Part shown: positions 35,576-43,028 of the stretch, in pieces
Position numbering within the stretch: position 1 is the stretch's first letter
How the letters are laid out: every line of letters starts with the position of its first letter
Assembly: GCF_019100565.1 (NCBI RefSeq)
Contig: NZ_JAHRID010000003.1
Location: 1 to 64,000 of the forward strand
DNA from: Arsukibacterium indicum
Lineage (GTDB): Bacteria > Pseudomonadota > Gammaproteobacteria > Enterobacterales > Alteromonadaceae
Direction of reading: 5' to 3'
Length of the DNA: 64,000 nt
Made by a program: the position numbers and the translations under genes
The notes under the pieces: generated by a model
Seen by the model: only the letters and a program-made list of their open reading frames with translations
Databases searched by the model: none
What the model was told of the DNA's origin: nothing

Positions 35576-36280
35576 ATGAAGCTGCCAAAGTACCGCCTCA
35601 TTTCTAATGAGATTAAAAAGAAGATAAGTGCCAGTTTATGGAAAGCTGGCAGCCAGATCCCGTCGGAAACCGAATTGGCCAACCACTTTTCGGCCAGTAG
35701 GATGACCGCGCGAAAAGCCGTCGAAGAGCTGGTCAACAGTGGCGTACTTGAGCGCGTTGCCAGTGTAGGTACATTTGTAAAGGAACCTGCCGCGCAAAGT
35801 TCGTTATTGGAAATCCGCAATATCGCAGACGAAATTCGCTCCCGTGGTCATGTGCATAAGATGACCGTGTTAAGCAAGCTGACGCTAATCCCCAACGACG
35901 CCATCGCATTTACGCTGTCACTTAATAGCAGAACGGTTTATAAAATTATCATCGTGCACTCAGAGAATGAGCAACCTATTCAGTTGGAAGAACGTTATGT
36001 AAATGCTGAACGGGTGCCGTTGTTTTTGCAGCAGGATTTTAGCAAGATAACTGCCAGTGAGTATCTAAACTCAATAGCACCAGTCACTGAAGCTGAAATA
36101 ACGGTAGAAGCGGTGATGCCTACGAAAATACTAAAGCACAACCTTCAAGTGGACGATGGAGTACCGTGCCTGAAAGTCACCCGGATTACACATTCTCACG
36201 GCCAACCGATCTGTTATGCAGTTCTGTATCACCCTGCCAACCGGTTTAAACTCACAAGCCACCTGGATATCAATGCTTGA
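35576..36280 (+). CDS. GntR/HutC-family regulator with UTRA domain
   Basis: A 234-residue regulator. The N-terminal GntR winged helix covers residues 5-68 (GSQIPSETELANHFSASRMTARKAVEELVNSGVLERVASVGTFV), and the C-terminal UTRA effector-binding fold follows (EERYVNAERVPLFLQQDF, CLKVTRITHSHGQPICYAVLYHP). UTRA proteins sense small metabolites; HutC itself binds urocanate. It stands alone, divergent from the TonB receptor, with shared candidate operators, so it most likely controls the receptor-PepSY genes. The effector is unknown. Confidence 0.88.
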   Translation: MKLPKYRLISNEIKKKISASLWKAGSQIPSETELANHFSASRMTARKAVEELVNSGVLERVASVGTFVKEPAAQSSLLEIRNIADEIRSRGHVHKMTVLSKLTLIPNDAIAFTLSLNSRTVYKIIIVHSENEQPIQLEERYVNAERVPLFLQQDFSKITASEYLNSIAPVTEAEITVEAVMPTKILKHNLQVDDGVPCLKVTRITHSHGQPICYAVLYHPANRFKLTSHLDINA

Positions 36281-36731
36281 TTTTGCCCATGGTGTAATTC
36301 ACGTACACTTCGTTTAATATTCAATAATACAGTCTAAATATTACTGGCTCTGACGGTTACTAGGCACTTTGCCATAGCAGATGTGTAGTTCCAGCTAAGA
36401 GCTTTGAGGAAAGTATGTGAACAATAAGCCTCTTGCATTACTACAACCTTGTCGCTGAAGATATTTCGCATAAAAAGACATTGACTGCGGATAATCATTC
36501 CGTAACTAGGCAGAAAGCAGTGCAAATTCTGCAGGAATGGTATTGGACTGGATTTGTTGTCACTTGTAAAACTTCTCGCTGACAATAGCAAGAAGGGAAT
36601 TGTTTTGATGTTACCCGGGTATCGCTGTAATCAATGGTATCAGGTGGGCGAATCACATTCTTGCTATACCGAAGCACTGAAAAGCTTAGGAACCCTAATA
36701 GACAGAGTTCGGGTTCCAAGGTAAAGCGTTA
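36281..36731. other. Gene-free stretch with decayed coding remnants
   Basis: About 450 bp without an intact gene. The first part is a decayed SRAP copy (see 36296-36462). Further right, 36500-36723 still reads as broken coding sequence: one frame gives KAVQILQEWYWTG and another, after a shift, KKGIVLMLPGYRCNQWYQVG and a tail ending RVRVPR before TAA. The source family of that second remnant is not recognised. Confidence 0.5.
36296..36462 (+). pseudogene. Third, heavily decayed SRAP gene fragment
   Basis: Sequence from GTACACTTCGTTTAA to about GTCGCTGAAGAT lines up with the middle of the two other SRAP genes: the same TACACTTCGTTTAA, TTCCAGCTAAGxGCTTTG and GTGAACAAxAAGCC stretches are visible, with many substitutions and small gaps that destroy the frame. 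Orientation is the same as the copies at 15678 and 42328. It shows that this gene was present here long enough to decay. Confidence 0.65.
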
Positions 36732-37829
36732 CTACAACATAGCAATTCTGGAACGCCACGTTTCATTGCGCTCTATGATGCTATTGGCATTATTTATCCA
36801 ACTGCTGTAATGCCCTTCCGACACTGATACTGAAATTTGTTTCAGCTCAGCCATACTATTGTAAAACGCTACGCCATTATCACTTCCGTAAGACTCAAAT
36901 AAGTAACGTGTAGCACTGCTTAATACAGAGGTTCCTCTTGCTAATGGATAGACAACTCGCTCATGCTGGCCTTGCTCAAAACCGGGTGAATGATGAAGAA
37001 CAAACCGACTGTTTGAAATCAGGTTTTTTAACTCAGTAAATGGTACTGCCGGCAAGTAGCAATGAGAGTCGTACTGATGCGTCTTATCCCAGTTACTACC
37101 GACAATGGTTAGTGCAAGCCCTGCCTGATGACATTCTTTTATCAGCGTATTTCTATCACGCCCTCGTAAATATAAATCGCACCGCCGAAGGAAAGTTACA
37201 ATCTGATCATTAAGCTGAACGCTTGGCGATATTCCAGACTACATAAATCCGAGCATTCTTAACACATCTGAAATGCTGCGAACATTAGCGTCGGTTAACT
37301 TCGCTGCGATATTCGGGGCGACTTTATTGATTTCAGCAAAATGTGCGCTTTCATCTGTAAATGAGGCTGGAAAAAGAATGCCTTTCTTCTGACTAAAAGG
37401 GACATACTCAGCTGATAGCTCAGTGTCGCACACTGCATGCGGCCAGAACTGAGCTTGAATACCCAGTTGTGATAGGAAAGTCACATGCTCTTTGTCTACA
37501 CAAAGAAGTTTTGCTTTGGTGCCATAAAATCGCGGTAACAAGTGGATTGGATGGTCAACTAGGTAAGTGTAAAAAGGGATCGGCGCGAGCTGCGGCAATT
37601 TGTTTGTCAGCTCAACGGCCAAGGCGTTGACCGACAGTACGAGTTTTAACTGAGTTGTATCAATAAGTGATAGCTGGCTGAGCAGTTCGTCATCAGAGCT
37701 TTTATCTTTTAAGCTAACCTCATATACCCGATATCCAATCAGCTCAAATGCCCGTTTGATACCGTTTATGAAGTCGTCTACTACACCATACTGAAAACTG
37801 CCGGAAAACAATAATACATTTTTGGACAT
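36732..37829 (-). pseudogene. CgeB-like glycosyltransferase gene with one in-frame amber stop
   Basis: Two parts lie in the same frame, separated only by TAG at 37239-37241: residues 1-196 (MSKNVLLFSGSFQYGVVDDF to RMLGFM), then SGISPSVQLNDQI through to RNETWRSRIAML, 365 codons in all with no other stop. The N-part shows YLVDHPIHLLPRF; the C-part shows VGSNW and LHHSPGFEQGQHERVVYPLARGTSVLS, as in CgeB-like and DUF3880-type glycosyltransferases. The frame is otherwise well preserved, so the stop is recent, read through, or a sequencing error. Confidence 0.7.
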
Positions 37830-37880
37830 GCCATATGGTTCCTATCAAGCAATTATGTCGTAGAAATACGACGCCAAATT

Positions 37881-37896
37881 GAGGATTACAATCCTC
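37881..37896. promoter_or_regulatory. Palindromic operator GAGGATT-AC-AATCCTC
   Basis: A perfect 7-bp inverted repeat around AC, 52 bp upstream of the glycosyltransferase-like gene. The site at 38280-38294 reads GAGGACTATAATCCG on the minus strand, a close match to the same pattern. Similar GACT/AGTC-type palindromes are bound by small Xre controller proteins, so the 38016-38225 regulator is the likely binder. Confidence 0.55.
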
Positions 37897-38015
37897 TTTT
37901 CTAAGTGTAATTGGCTAATAGTTGGAAGGCAATTTTTTAAGTTATGGGTACTATTTGAAGAACGTTGTTACTCATAGGCATACAGAGTATGCAGTGATAG
38001 CAGAAGGATTTTCTT

Positions 38016-38225
38016 TTACTCGGGTAGAAGATCTCTGGGATGACAGTTGAGAACTGAAGCCAGCTTGTACAGCATTTCTAGAGTGACATTTGCTTCACCC
38101 CGCTCTATTCTACCGATATAGCTTCGGTCAACTTCAGCGGTTAAAGCGAGATTGTCCTGGCTCAAGCCAATTGCCTTTCGCTGCTTTCTCAGATTGAGTC
38201 CGAATTTGACCGAAATGGTGCTCAT
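38016..38225 (-). CDS. Small Xre regulator resembling restriction-modification controller proteins
   Basis: A 69-residue protein from the ATG at 38225 (AAGGAAG site). Almost the whole chain is one helix-turn-helix: NLRKQRKAIGLSQDNLALTAEVDRSYIGRIERGEANVTLEMLYKLASVLNC. The DRSYIGRIERGEANVTLE recognition region is very like C proteins of restriction-modification systems. No methylase or nuclease is adjacent; the nearest gene on the same strand is the glycosyltransferase. Matching palindromes lie before both genes, pointing to a small regulon. Confidence 0.75.
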   Translation of the reverse strand: MSTISVKFGLNLRKQRKAIGLSQDNLALTAEVDRSYIGRIERGEANVTLEMLYKLASVLNCHPRDLLPE

Positions 38226-38279
38226 TACACTTCCTTTTAAATAGAAGTGCACTATGAGAATTTAAGGACTAATTCGCCA

Positions 38280-38294
38280 CGGATTATAGTCCTC
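38280..38294 (-). promoter_or_regulatory. Second Xre-type operator site
   Basis: Read on the minus strand, GAGGACTATAATCCG matches the 37881-37896 palindrome in most positions. It lies about 55 bp upstream of the Xre start codon, and another GGACTA half-site is found at 38266-38271. This is where an autoregulatory operator would be. Confidence 0.5.
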
Positions 38295-38541
38295 AAATAT
38301 ACCTTTGAGATTTATCATTGTTTCTATTCACCTCGACATCTTTAACGTTAACCGGAAAATTATTTTGCTGCAGCTGATGTGGCTAGTGGCAAGAGGTGGC
38401 GAAATCTACAGCTGCTGTACCGATGAACTGACCTGTTTAAGCTCTCTGATAGATAGAAGTCGAACTGCAATGCCGTAACCTAACTGAGCACGCATTGCAG
38501 TCATCGGTATCAGAATTGCCAATTCTGGCTTGCCTGATATA

Positions 38542-38557
38542 CTGTATATCCATACAT
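38542..38557 (+). promoter_or_regulatory. LexA (SOS) box
   Basis: CTGTATATCCATACAT: the left half matches the CTGTATAT consensus and the right half keeps ATACA, one base short of the full CTG(N10)CAG form. It lies 13 bp before the umuD-type start codon, so LexA would block this promoter until DNA damage. Confidence 0.75.
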
Positions 38558-38570
38558 ATACGAGGTGGAT

Positions 38571-39002
38571 ATGTCAGCAGTATTTATTGGTAATGCCGAT
38601 TTCTGGCCGAAACAACAAATTCCCTTCTATAGCGACCCGGTCAAAGCAGGCTTCCCGTCACCTGCACAAGACTATGTTGAACGCACGCTGGACTTAAACG
38701 AGCTGTGTATTCGCCACCCTACCGCCACGTTTTTTGTTCGGGTTGAGGGTGACTCGATGATAGAGGCTGGCATTTATGACGGTGATGTATTGGTAGTAGA
38801 CCGCTCTGTAGATGCAGAACATGGTGATATCGTGGTAGCAGCAGTAGGCAACGAGTTTACGGTTAAAGAGCTATGTATCCGACCATCGCTCATGTTGTTA
38901 CCGCGCAACCCGGCTTACAAACCGATACGACCACGTAACGGTGAAGAGTTGAACATCTTTGGCGTAGTGACCAACGTTATTAGACAAATGAAACGCAAAT
39001 GA
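38571..39002 (+). CDS. umuD: UmuD-like SOS mutagenesis protein
   Basis: A 143-residue LexA-fold protease. The start is the ATG at 38571, behind GAGG; an in-frame GTG lies two codons upstream. The self-cleavage site is Ala26-Gly27 (KAGFPSP). The catalytic Ser62 is in VEGDSMIEAGI and Lys99 in FTVKELCI; the 37-residue spacing equals that of E. coli UmuD (60/97). After RecA-stimulated cleavage it forms the UmuD'2 subunit of polymerase V. It overlaps umuC by 4 bases. Confidence 0.93.
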   Translation: MSAVFIGNADFWPKQQIPFYSDPVKAGFPSPAQDYVERTLDLNELCIRHPTATFFVRVEGDSMIEAGIYDGDVLVVDRSVDAEHGDIVVAAVGNEFTVKELCIRPSLMLLPRNPAYKPIRPRNGEELNIFGVVTNVIRQMKRK

Positions 39003-40276
39003 CAACACCGGTATTTGCGCTGGTAGACTGTAATAACTTCTACGCCAGCTGTGAAAAACTGTTTCGGCCTGACCTAACAGACAAACCGGTCGTTGTGTTA
39101 TCTAACAATGATGGCTGCGTGGTCGCCCGGTCGAGAGAAGCGAAGAAACTCGGCATTAAAATGGGCGTGCCGGTATTTCAGGTGCGTGAGTTAATCCAGA
39201 AACATGGTGTAGTAGCATTCTCTTCTAACTACGCGCTCTATGCCGATATGTCGCAGCGGGTAATGAACACTCTGGAAAGCCTGGCCCCAAGAGTGGAGGT
39301 GTATTCCATCGACGAATCGTTTTTAGATTTAACCGGCGTTGATTTTAGCCAGAGCCTGACAGACTTTGGCATGCAGGTACGAAAAGTCGTACAAAAGTAC
39401 ACAGGGATTACCGTTTGTGTGGGTATAGCGCCAACCAAAACATTGGCTAAACTTGCTAACCATGCTGCCAAAACCTGGCCCAAAACCGGTGGTGTGGTGG
39501 ATTTAACTGACAAAGTGCGCCAGCGCAAGTTATTGGCCTTGTTGCCGGTAAATGAGGTTTGGGGTATCGGCGGCAAGCTGACTAAGCGGTTACAGCAACT
39601 TGGTATTAATACTGCACTGCAACTTGCCGACGCTGACCCAGAGTATATTCGTCAGCAATTTTCTGTGGTGGTTGAGCGCACAGTGCGAGAACTTAACGGC
39701 GAAAGCTGTATTGCACTGGAAGAGATGGCGCCGACTAAAAAGCAGATTGTCAGCAGCCGCGCCTTTGGTGAACGCATTACCGATAAGCAGCAAATGCGTG
39801 AGGCAATTAGTGAATACGTTAGCCGTGCTTGCAAGAAGCTGCGCCAAGAGCAGCAAACTGCAAAACACTTAACGGTATTCTTACGTACCAGTCCGTTTAG
39901 CGATAAAGACGCGCCTTACAGCGCCAGCAGAAGTATCGAACTTGATACACCAAGTAGCGACACACGAATCTTTCTTGCCCATGCAATGAAACTATTGGAT
40001 GGCCTATGGCTAAACGGTTACCGCTATGCCAAAGCAGGAGTAATGCTGGCCGACTTCTATGATCCCGGCGTGTGTCAACCTGGCCTGTTTGATGAACCCA
40101 TGGTACAAAAAGAAACTGACCAAAAACTGATGCAGCTAATGGATACCCTTAATAGCAAACATAGCAAGACACTATGGTTCGCCAGCCAGGGCACAAAGCA
40201 AGAATGGGGTATGAAACGCGAGCTGCTCTCGCCAGCTTATACAACAAACTGGTGTGAACTTCCGATAGCTAGATAA
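38999..40276 (+). CDS. umuC: UmuC-like Y-family DNA polymerase V subunit
   Basis: A 425-residue Y-family polymerase. The N-terminal FALVDCNNFYASCEKLFRP carries the first catalytic Asp, the palm motif VEVYSIDESFLDLTG the acidic pair, and a helix-hairpin-helix (VNEVWGIGGKLTKRLQQLGI) and little-finger domain follow to the usual length. It copies damaged DNA with UmuD'. The gene directly follows umuD under one SOS box. Plasmid and island umuDC copies are common, and this one lies among mobile genes. Confidence 0.93.
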   Translation: MTTPVFALVDCNNFYASCEKLFRPDLTDKPVVVLSNNDGCVVARSREAKKLGIKMGVPVFQVRELIQKHGVVAFSSNYALYADMSQRVMNTLESLAPRVEVYSIDESFLDLTGVDFSQSLTDFGMQVRKVVQKYTGITVCVGIAPTKTLAKLANHAAKTWPKTGGVVDLTDKVRQRKLLALLPVNEVWGIGGKLTKRLQQLGINTALQLADADPEYIRQQFSVVVERTVRELNGESCIALEEMAPTKKQIVSSRAFGERITDKQQMREAISEYVSRACKKLRQEQQTAKHLTVFLRTSPFSDKDAPYSASRSIELDTPSSDTRIFLAHAMKLLDGLWLNGYRYAKAGVMLADFYDPGVCQPGLFDEPMVQKETDQKLMQLMDTLNSKHSKTLWFASQGTKQEWGMKRELLSPAYTTNWCELPIAR

Positions 40277-40290
40277 TTTCCGCTTTGAGC

Positions 40291-40386
40291 GAATAACGGA
40301 CATTAAGGCCTGCAACAGGTCGCGAGCAATTTGTTGTAAGCCGATCTCCGAATTGGCTCAAATCGCCCTTAACTGCTTTGTTAAAT
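40291..40386 (-). other. attC-like cassette recombination site A
   Basis: Read on the minus strand, 96 bp begin with ATTTAAC (fits RYYYAAC) and end with GTTATTC (close to GTTRRRY). Inside are paired arms TTAAGG/CCTTAA and GAGC(C)AATT/AATTGCTC with a bulged C, the imperfect-palindrome form of attC. It immediately follows the minus-strand gene 40386-40874, where a cassette's attC should be. Confidence 0.55.
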
Positions 40387-40874
40387 TAAGTTTTTTTGGT
40401 TACTTCCCATTCGTGTTTAAGGACAGACTGGCAGGTTTTGAGCAGTGCATTGAGCATTTCCGCTAAATCCTTGTTGTCGTGATATCCTTCGACTATGTCA
40501 CGCATCTGTTTCACTAAGCTTCTATGATCTTGTTCCAATGGGTTGATATGTAGTTCGACGCTAGCTACCAGAAGCTTCAAACGAGCATATCGTTCACGAT
40601 CTTCTTTGTGTGCTTGCTGTTTTACTTCCTCAGGCGCAGTTGAGCTTGGGCACACATGTTGTCTGCTGATAGTCGCAATAGATACAAACTCGGAAACCTT
40701 ATCCCTGAGAGCATTTATCCACGCTTGGCGCATTGGAGCCAAGACTTGACGTTTAGAATTTCTAGCATTAACTAACGGAGCAATGAACAAAGCCAAGAAA
40801 GCCACTCCCAATGAGCCTAACGCGATGATTTCCTTAACTTCTAATCCGAATAGGAGCACTTTAGCAACCTCCAT
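40386..40874 (-). CDS. Cassette-type hypothetical protein with one membrane anchor
   Basis: A 162-residue protein with a single membrane segment at about residues 14-36 (IIALGSLGVAFLALFIAPLV), then a basic, helical cytosolic part with no motif I recognise. It is a single gene with little 5' room and an attC-like site right after its stop codon, the typical packing of an integron cassette. Function unknown. Confidence 0.55.
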   Translation of the reverse strand: MEVAKVLLFGLEVKEIIALGSLGVAFLALFIAPLVNARNSKRQVLAPMRQAWINALRDKVSEFVSIATISRQHVCPSSTAPEEVKQQAHKEDRERYARLKLLVASVELHINPLEQDHRSLVKQMRDIVEGYHDNKDLAEMLNALLKTCQSVLKHEWEVTKKT

Positions 40875-40898
40875 GTAATGACCGATTTCTACTGATTA

Positions 40899-40957
40899 AT
40901 TTAACGCCTCAAACACCGGCGCAGCTTGCTGCGTCCTAGTGCTTTGATTTGTTATGT
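40899..40957 (-). other. attC-like cassette recombination site B
   Basis: 59 bp read on the minus strand from ACATAAC to GTTAAAT (an exact GTTRRRY core). The outer AAC/GTT pair, then TCAAAGCAC against GTGTTTGA, and a GCGCAGC/GCTGCG centre give the attC hairpin. The first bases overlap the last codons of the 40936-41640 gene. Confidence 0.65.
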
Positions 40958-41640
40958 GCATGTCTAATTTCAAGGGATACGGTTTCTTCTATATTTTTTA
41001 CTACCCAAGAAGGTGCAATAGCAAAAATAAACATCTCTAGAAGATATGGAGCAGTCTTATCTGATGATAGCTGCTTGATTAATTTACAATACTCATGAAA
41101 AGCTTCTTTGTGTGAATAATACTCGTAGCGCTTGCCGGAGAGTCTGAATATTGTTTGCATATCATACTTTGCTAAAGCAGCACTCCGACCAACTGGTTGA
41201 GGAAAAAGCTTGTTACTATTAGAAAAGTTAAACAGCAGCCAGTTTAAACCATATATTACTCTTGAATCATAAATAACATATTCTTCAGGAGTCAAAAATG
41301 AAGCAACTTTTGAAAGAGATGAAATGGCATCAAAACTTGCTTTTGAAAGCTTTCCTTTTTTTAACTCATCAAGAAACTTAACGATCCTCTTGTCATTTCG
41401 CTCGTTTTTCTTAAACGATCCAATACCGCCCCATTCCTGGATAATCCAGTAATGCGTAGATAATGAATCGTCCTTACTAATAATACCTCTTAGGTTTTTC
41501 TTTAAATAAACATTTTTTTGAAAGCTATTCGTCTCAATTTCGGGAATTGGCAGTGGGCAGTTTTCAGGTATTTCCCATTCAAATTCAGATATCTCGTATA
41601 TCTTTCTTAGTGCTTCAATTTTTTCCAACAATTCGTTCAA
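40936..41640 (-). CDS. Cassette-type hypothetical protein
   Basis: A 234-residue soluble protein, helix-rich, with the segment FLTPEEYVIYDSRVIYGLNWLL seen in an uncharacterised family that I associate with integron cassettes and islands. No catalytic motif can be named. The last codons form part of attC-like site B, so the cassette boundary lies inside the coding sequence. AT-rich compared with umuDC next door, which fits separate origins. Confidence 0.6.
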   Translation of the reverse strand: MNELLEKIEALRKIYEISEFEWEIPENCPLPIPEIETNSFQKNVYLKKNLRGIISKDDSLSTHYWIIQEWGGIGSFKKNERNDKRIVKFLDELKKGKLSKASFDAISSLSKVASFLTPEEYVIYDSRVIYGLNWLLFNFSNSNKLFPQPVGRSAALAKYDMQTIFRLSGKRYEYYSHKEAFHEYCKLIKQLSSDKTAPYLLEMFIFAIAPSWVVKNIEETVSLEIRHAHNKSKH

Positions 41641-41659
41641 TGGGAACTCCTAGATAAGC

Positions 41660-41759
41660 ACATAGCGCAAAGCTTTGGGGCGACTGGAGCGCAGCGTAAG
41701 CCGTCCCAGCCACGATAGTGGCGACAACAGCGCCTTGTCATGCGTGTGAATGTTAAGTA
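41660..41759 (-). other. Possible attC-like site C (weak)
   Basis: The minus strand after the 41753-42007 gene starts ACTTAAC (fits RYYYAAC) and contains AAGGCGC and GCGCTATGTGC blocks with GCCAC/GTGGC inner pairing, in the right place for an attC. The far core is degenerate (GTGCTTA instead of GTTRRRY), so this is only suggestive. Confidence 0.3.
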
Positions 41760-42007
41760 TTAACCAAAAGCACATAGGTAATACCAGCAAGTAAAACAAC
41801 CATACCTGCAAAACTACACCAATAGCTTTGCCTATTATTACTCTTAGATGGCACCGGTTGATTTGCTGACGGATATTTGCCAAAAGAGAGAAGTTTGCAA
41901 ACTGGCCAGCCAAGTAAATAACAAACCTTACCAAAGACTATCTCAACAACAACGAATACTAGTCCTCGGAAAAATCCTTTTGCTAACTCTTCTAAAACAC
42001 TATCCAT
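41753..42007 (-). CDS. Small two-helix membrane protein, cassette type
   Basis: An 84-residue protein: a short amphipathic start (MDSVLEELAKGFFRGL), a first hydrophobic segment (VFVVVEIVFGKVCYLLGWPVC), a polar loop with KLLSFGKYPS, then a second helix (FAGMVVLLAGITYVLLV). Proteins of this layout are frequent as integron cassettes and in islands of gammaproteobacteria; the function is unknown. It is on the same strand as the two other cassette genes. Confidence 0.6.
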   Translation of the reverse strand: MDSVLEELAKGFFRGLVFVVVEIVFGKVCYLLGWPVCKLLSFGKYPSANQPVPSKSNNRQSYWCSFAGMVVLLAGITYVLLVNT

Positions 42008-42327
42008 AGCACTGAAACCTTATTCACGCATAACAGTTATTATGTAGACTGCTCAGTTACACCTGATGCGTTAACCGAGAAATCATTACCTAACGTTCCT
42101 AATTTCAAAAAATTACAACGTATACACACCTTTTACAATAGGATGTGGCTGAGAAGTCTCAGCTACAATGCTGATGTTCTTAAAATACGGGAAAGTGCAA
42201 TAAAATCGGTTAATAAATTCAGTCTGAAATGTCCGCTTCTGGCACACAGCAGAAGTATCACTTGCGTCACCAAATTCTTTGAATAGCTCATACTACTTAC
42301 ATCTACTCGGTAATTTGAGTTTAAGAC
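42008..42327. other. Intergenic region before the intact SRAP gene
   Basis: About 320 bp. The right third (from about 42229, GTCCGCTTCTGGCACACAGC) repeats the upstream flank of the SRAP copy at 15586. Further left is an inverted repeat, ACGCATaaCAG at 42026-42036 against CTGATGCGT at 42063-42071, of unknown role. No gene is seen. Confidence 0.5.
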
Positions 42328-43017
42328 ATGTGCGGCAGACTTAACGTAATTGACGATCCCGGCGTTAGAGAACTATGTGAAGGGCTACAAATTCAGCTGT
42401 TCTCAGATAGCCCGATATTCAGCAGGTTTATTCGAGCAACCAATCAGGTCAGTATTGTCAGGCAGATAGATGGCGTCCGTAGAATGGACAATGCTACTTG
42501 GTGGCTGTTACTTGAACCATCTGTTACCGACTTTAAGCCATCCAAGTACACTTCATTTAACACCCGTTATGACAAGCTAAATGTTAAGGGTTCAGCTGGC
42601 TATCAGGCATACCGCCACAGTAGGTGTGTTATTCCAGCTAAGGGCTTTGGTGAAACGGAGTATGTGAACAACAAGCCACTTCATTACCATGACCTTGTTG
42701 CTAAAGATGGTGCGATATTGCTCGGAGGCCTGTGCCGGGAATGGATTAACAAAGATACAGGCGAAACAGCACTGTCTTGCTCAGTTATTACCCTTCCACC
42801 ACACCCCAAGCTGATGCATATTCATAGCAAGGCATCACCACTATTATTGCCGCTAGATATGGCCTTGGTAAGTCTCTGGCTGGATGAAAGCATTACTGAC
42901 CCGATAGAGTTTGAGCCACTACTTCAGCCTCATATTCCCTATGACCTGGTTGCTACTAAGATAGATAAACCGAGCACGTATAATTTTCTCGGCTCAGAAG
43001 CAATCTGTGCTGACTAA
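42328..43017 (+). CDS. SRAP-family (YedK/HMCES-like) abasic-site protein
   Basis: A 229-residue protein, the normal SRAP length. Catalytic Cys2 (MCGRLNV) forms the thiazolidine link to abasic sites in single-stranded DNA. The conserved IPAKGFGETEY provides the active-site Glu region, and LPPHPKLMHIHSKASPLLLP the His. It protects stalled forks from strand breaks. It is the only intact one of three copies in this window, all in the same direction, and stands close to umuDC, another damage-response unit. Confidence 0.88.
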   Translation: MCGRLNVIDDPGVRELCEGLQIQLFSDSPIFSRFIRATNQVSIVRQIDGVRRMDNATWWLLLEPSVTDFKPSKYTSFNTRYDKLNVKGSAGYQAYRHSRCVIPAKGFGETEYVNNKPLHYHDLVAKDGAILLGGLCREWINKDTGETALSCSVITLPPHPKLMHIHSKASPLLLPLDMALVSLWLDESITDPIEFEPLLQPHIPYDLVATKIDKPSTYNFLGSEAICAD

Positions 43018-43028
43018 ACTGAATAACG

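Larger units (their letters stand above)
38226..38570. other. Intergenic region between Xre and umuD-type genes
   Basis: About 345 bp holding the candidate Xre operator near 38280 and the SOS box near 38542. Between them, at 38340-38520, there is no credible gene on either strand; TGCAATGC and GCATTGCA form a separated inverted repeat in that part. Confidence 0.4.

Noticed and set aside
35440..35820. 126-residue minus-strand frame overlapping the GntR-family gene
   Set aside because: It lies antisense to a clear winged-helix and UTRA gene and over its promoter; the translation has no recognisable features.
38016..38225. Xre protein as an antitoxin (HipB-like)
   Set aside because: No toxin such as HipA is adjacent; the neighbours are a glycosyltransferase remnant and umuDC, and the sequence is closer to controller proteins.
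42026..42071. Inverted repeat as a fourth attC site
   Set aside because: The arms ACGCAT..CAG and CTGATGCGT do not combine with properly placed TAAC and GTTRRRY cores in either orientation.
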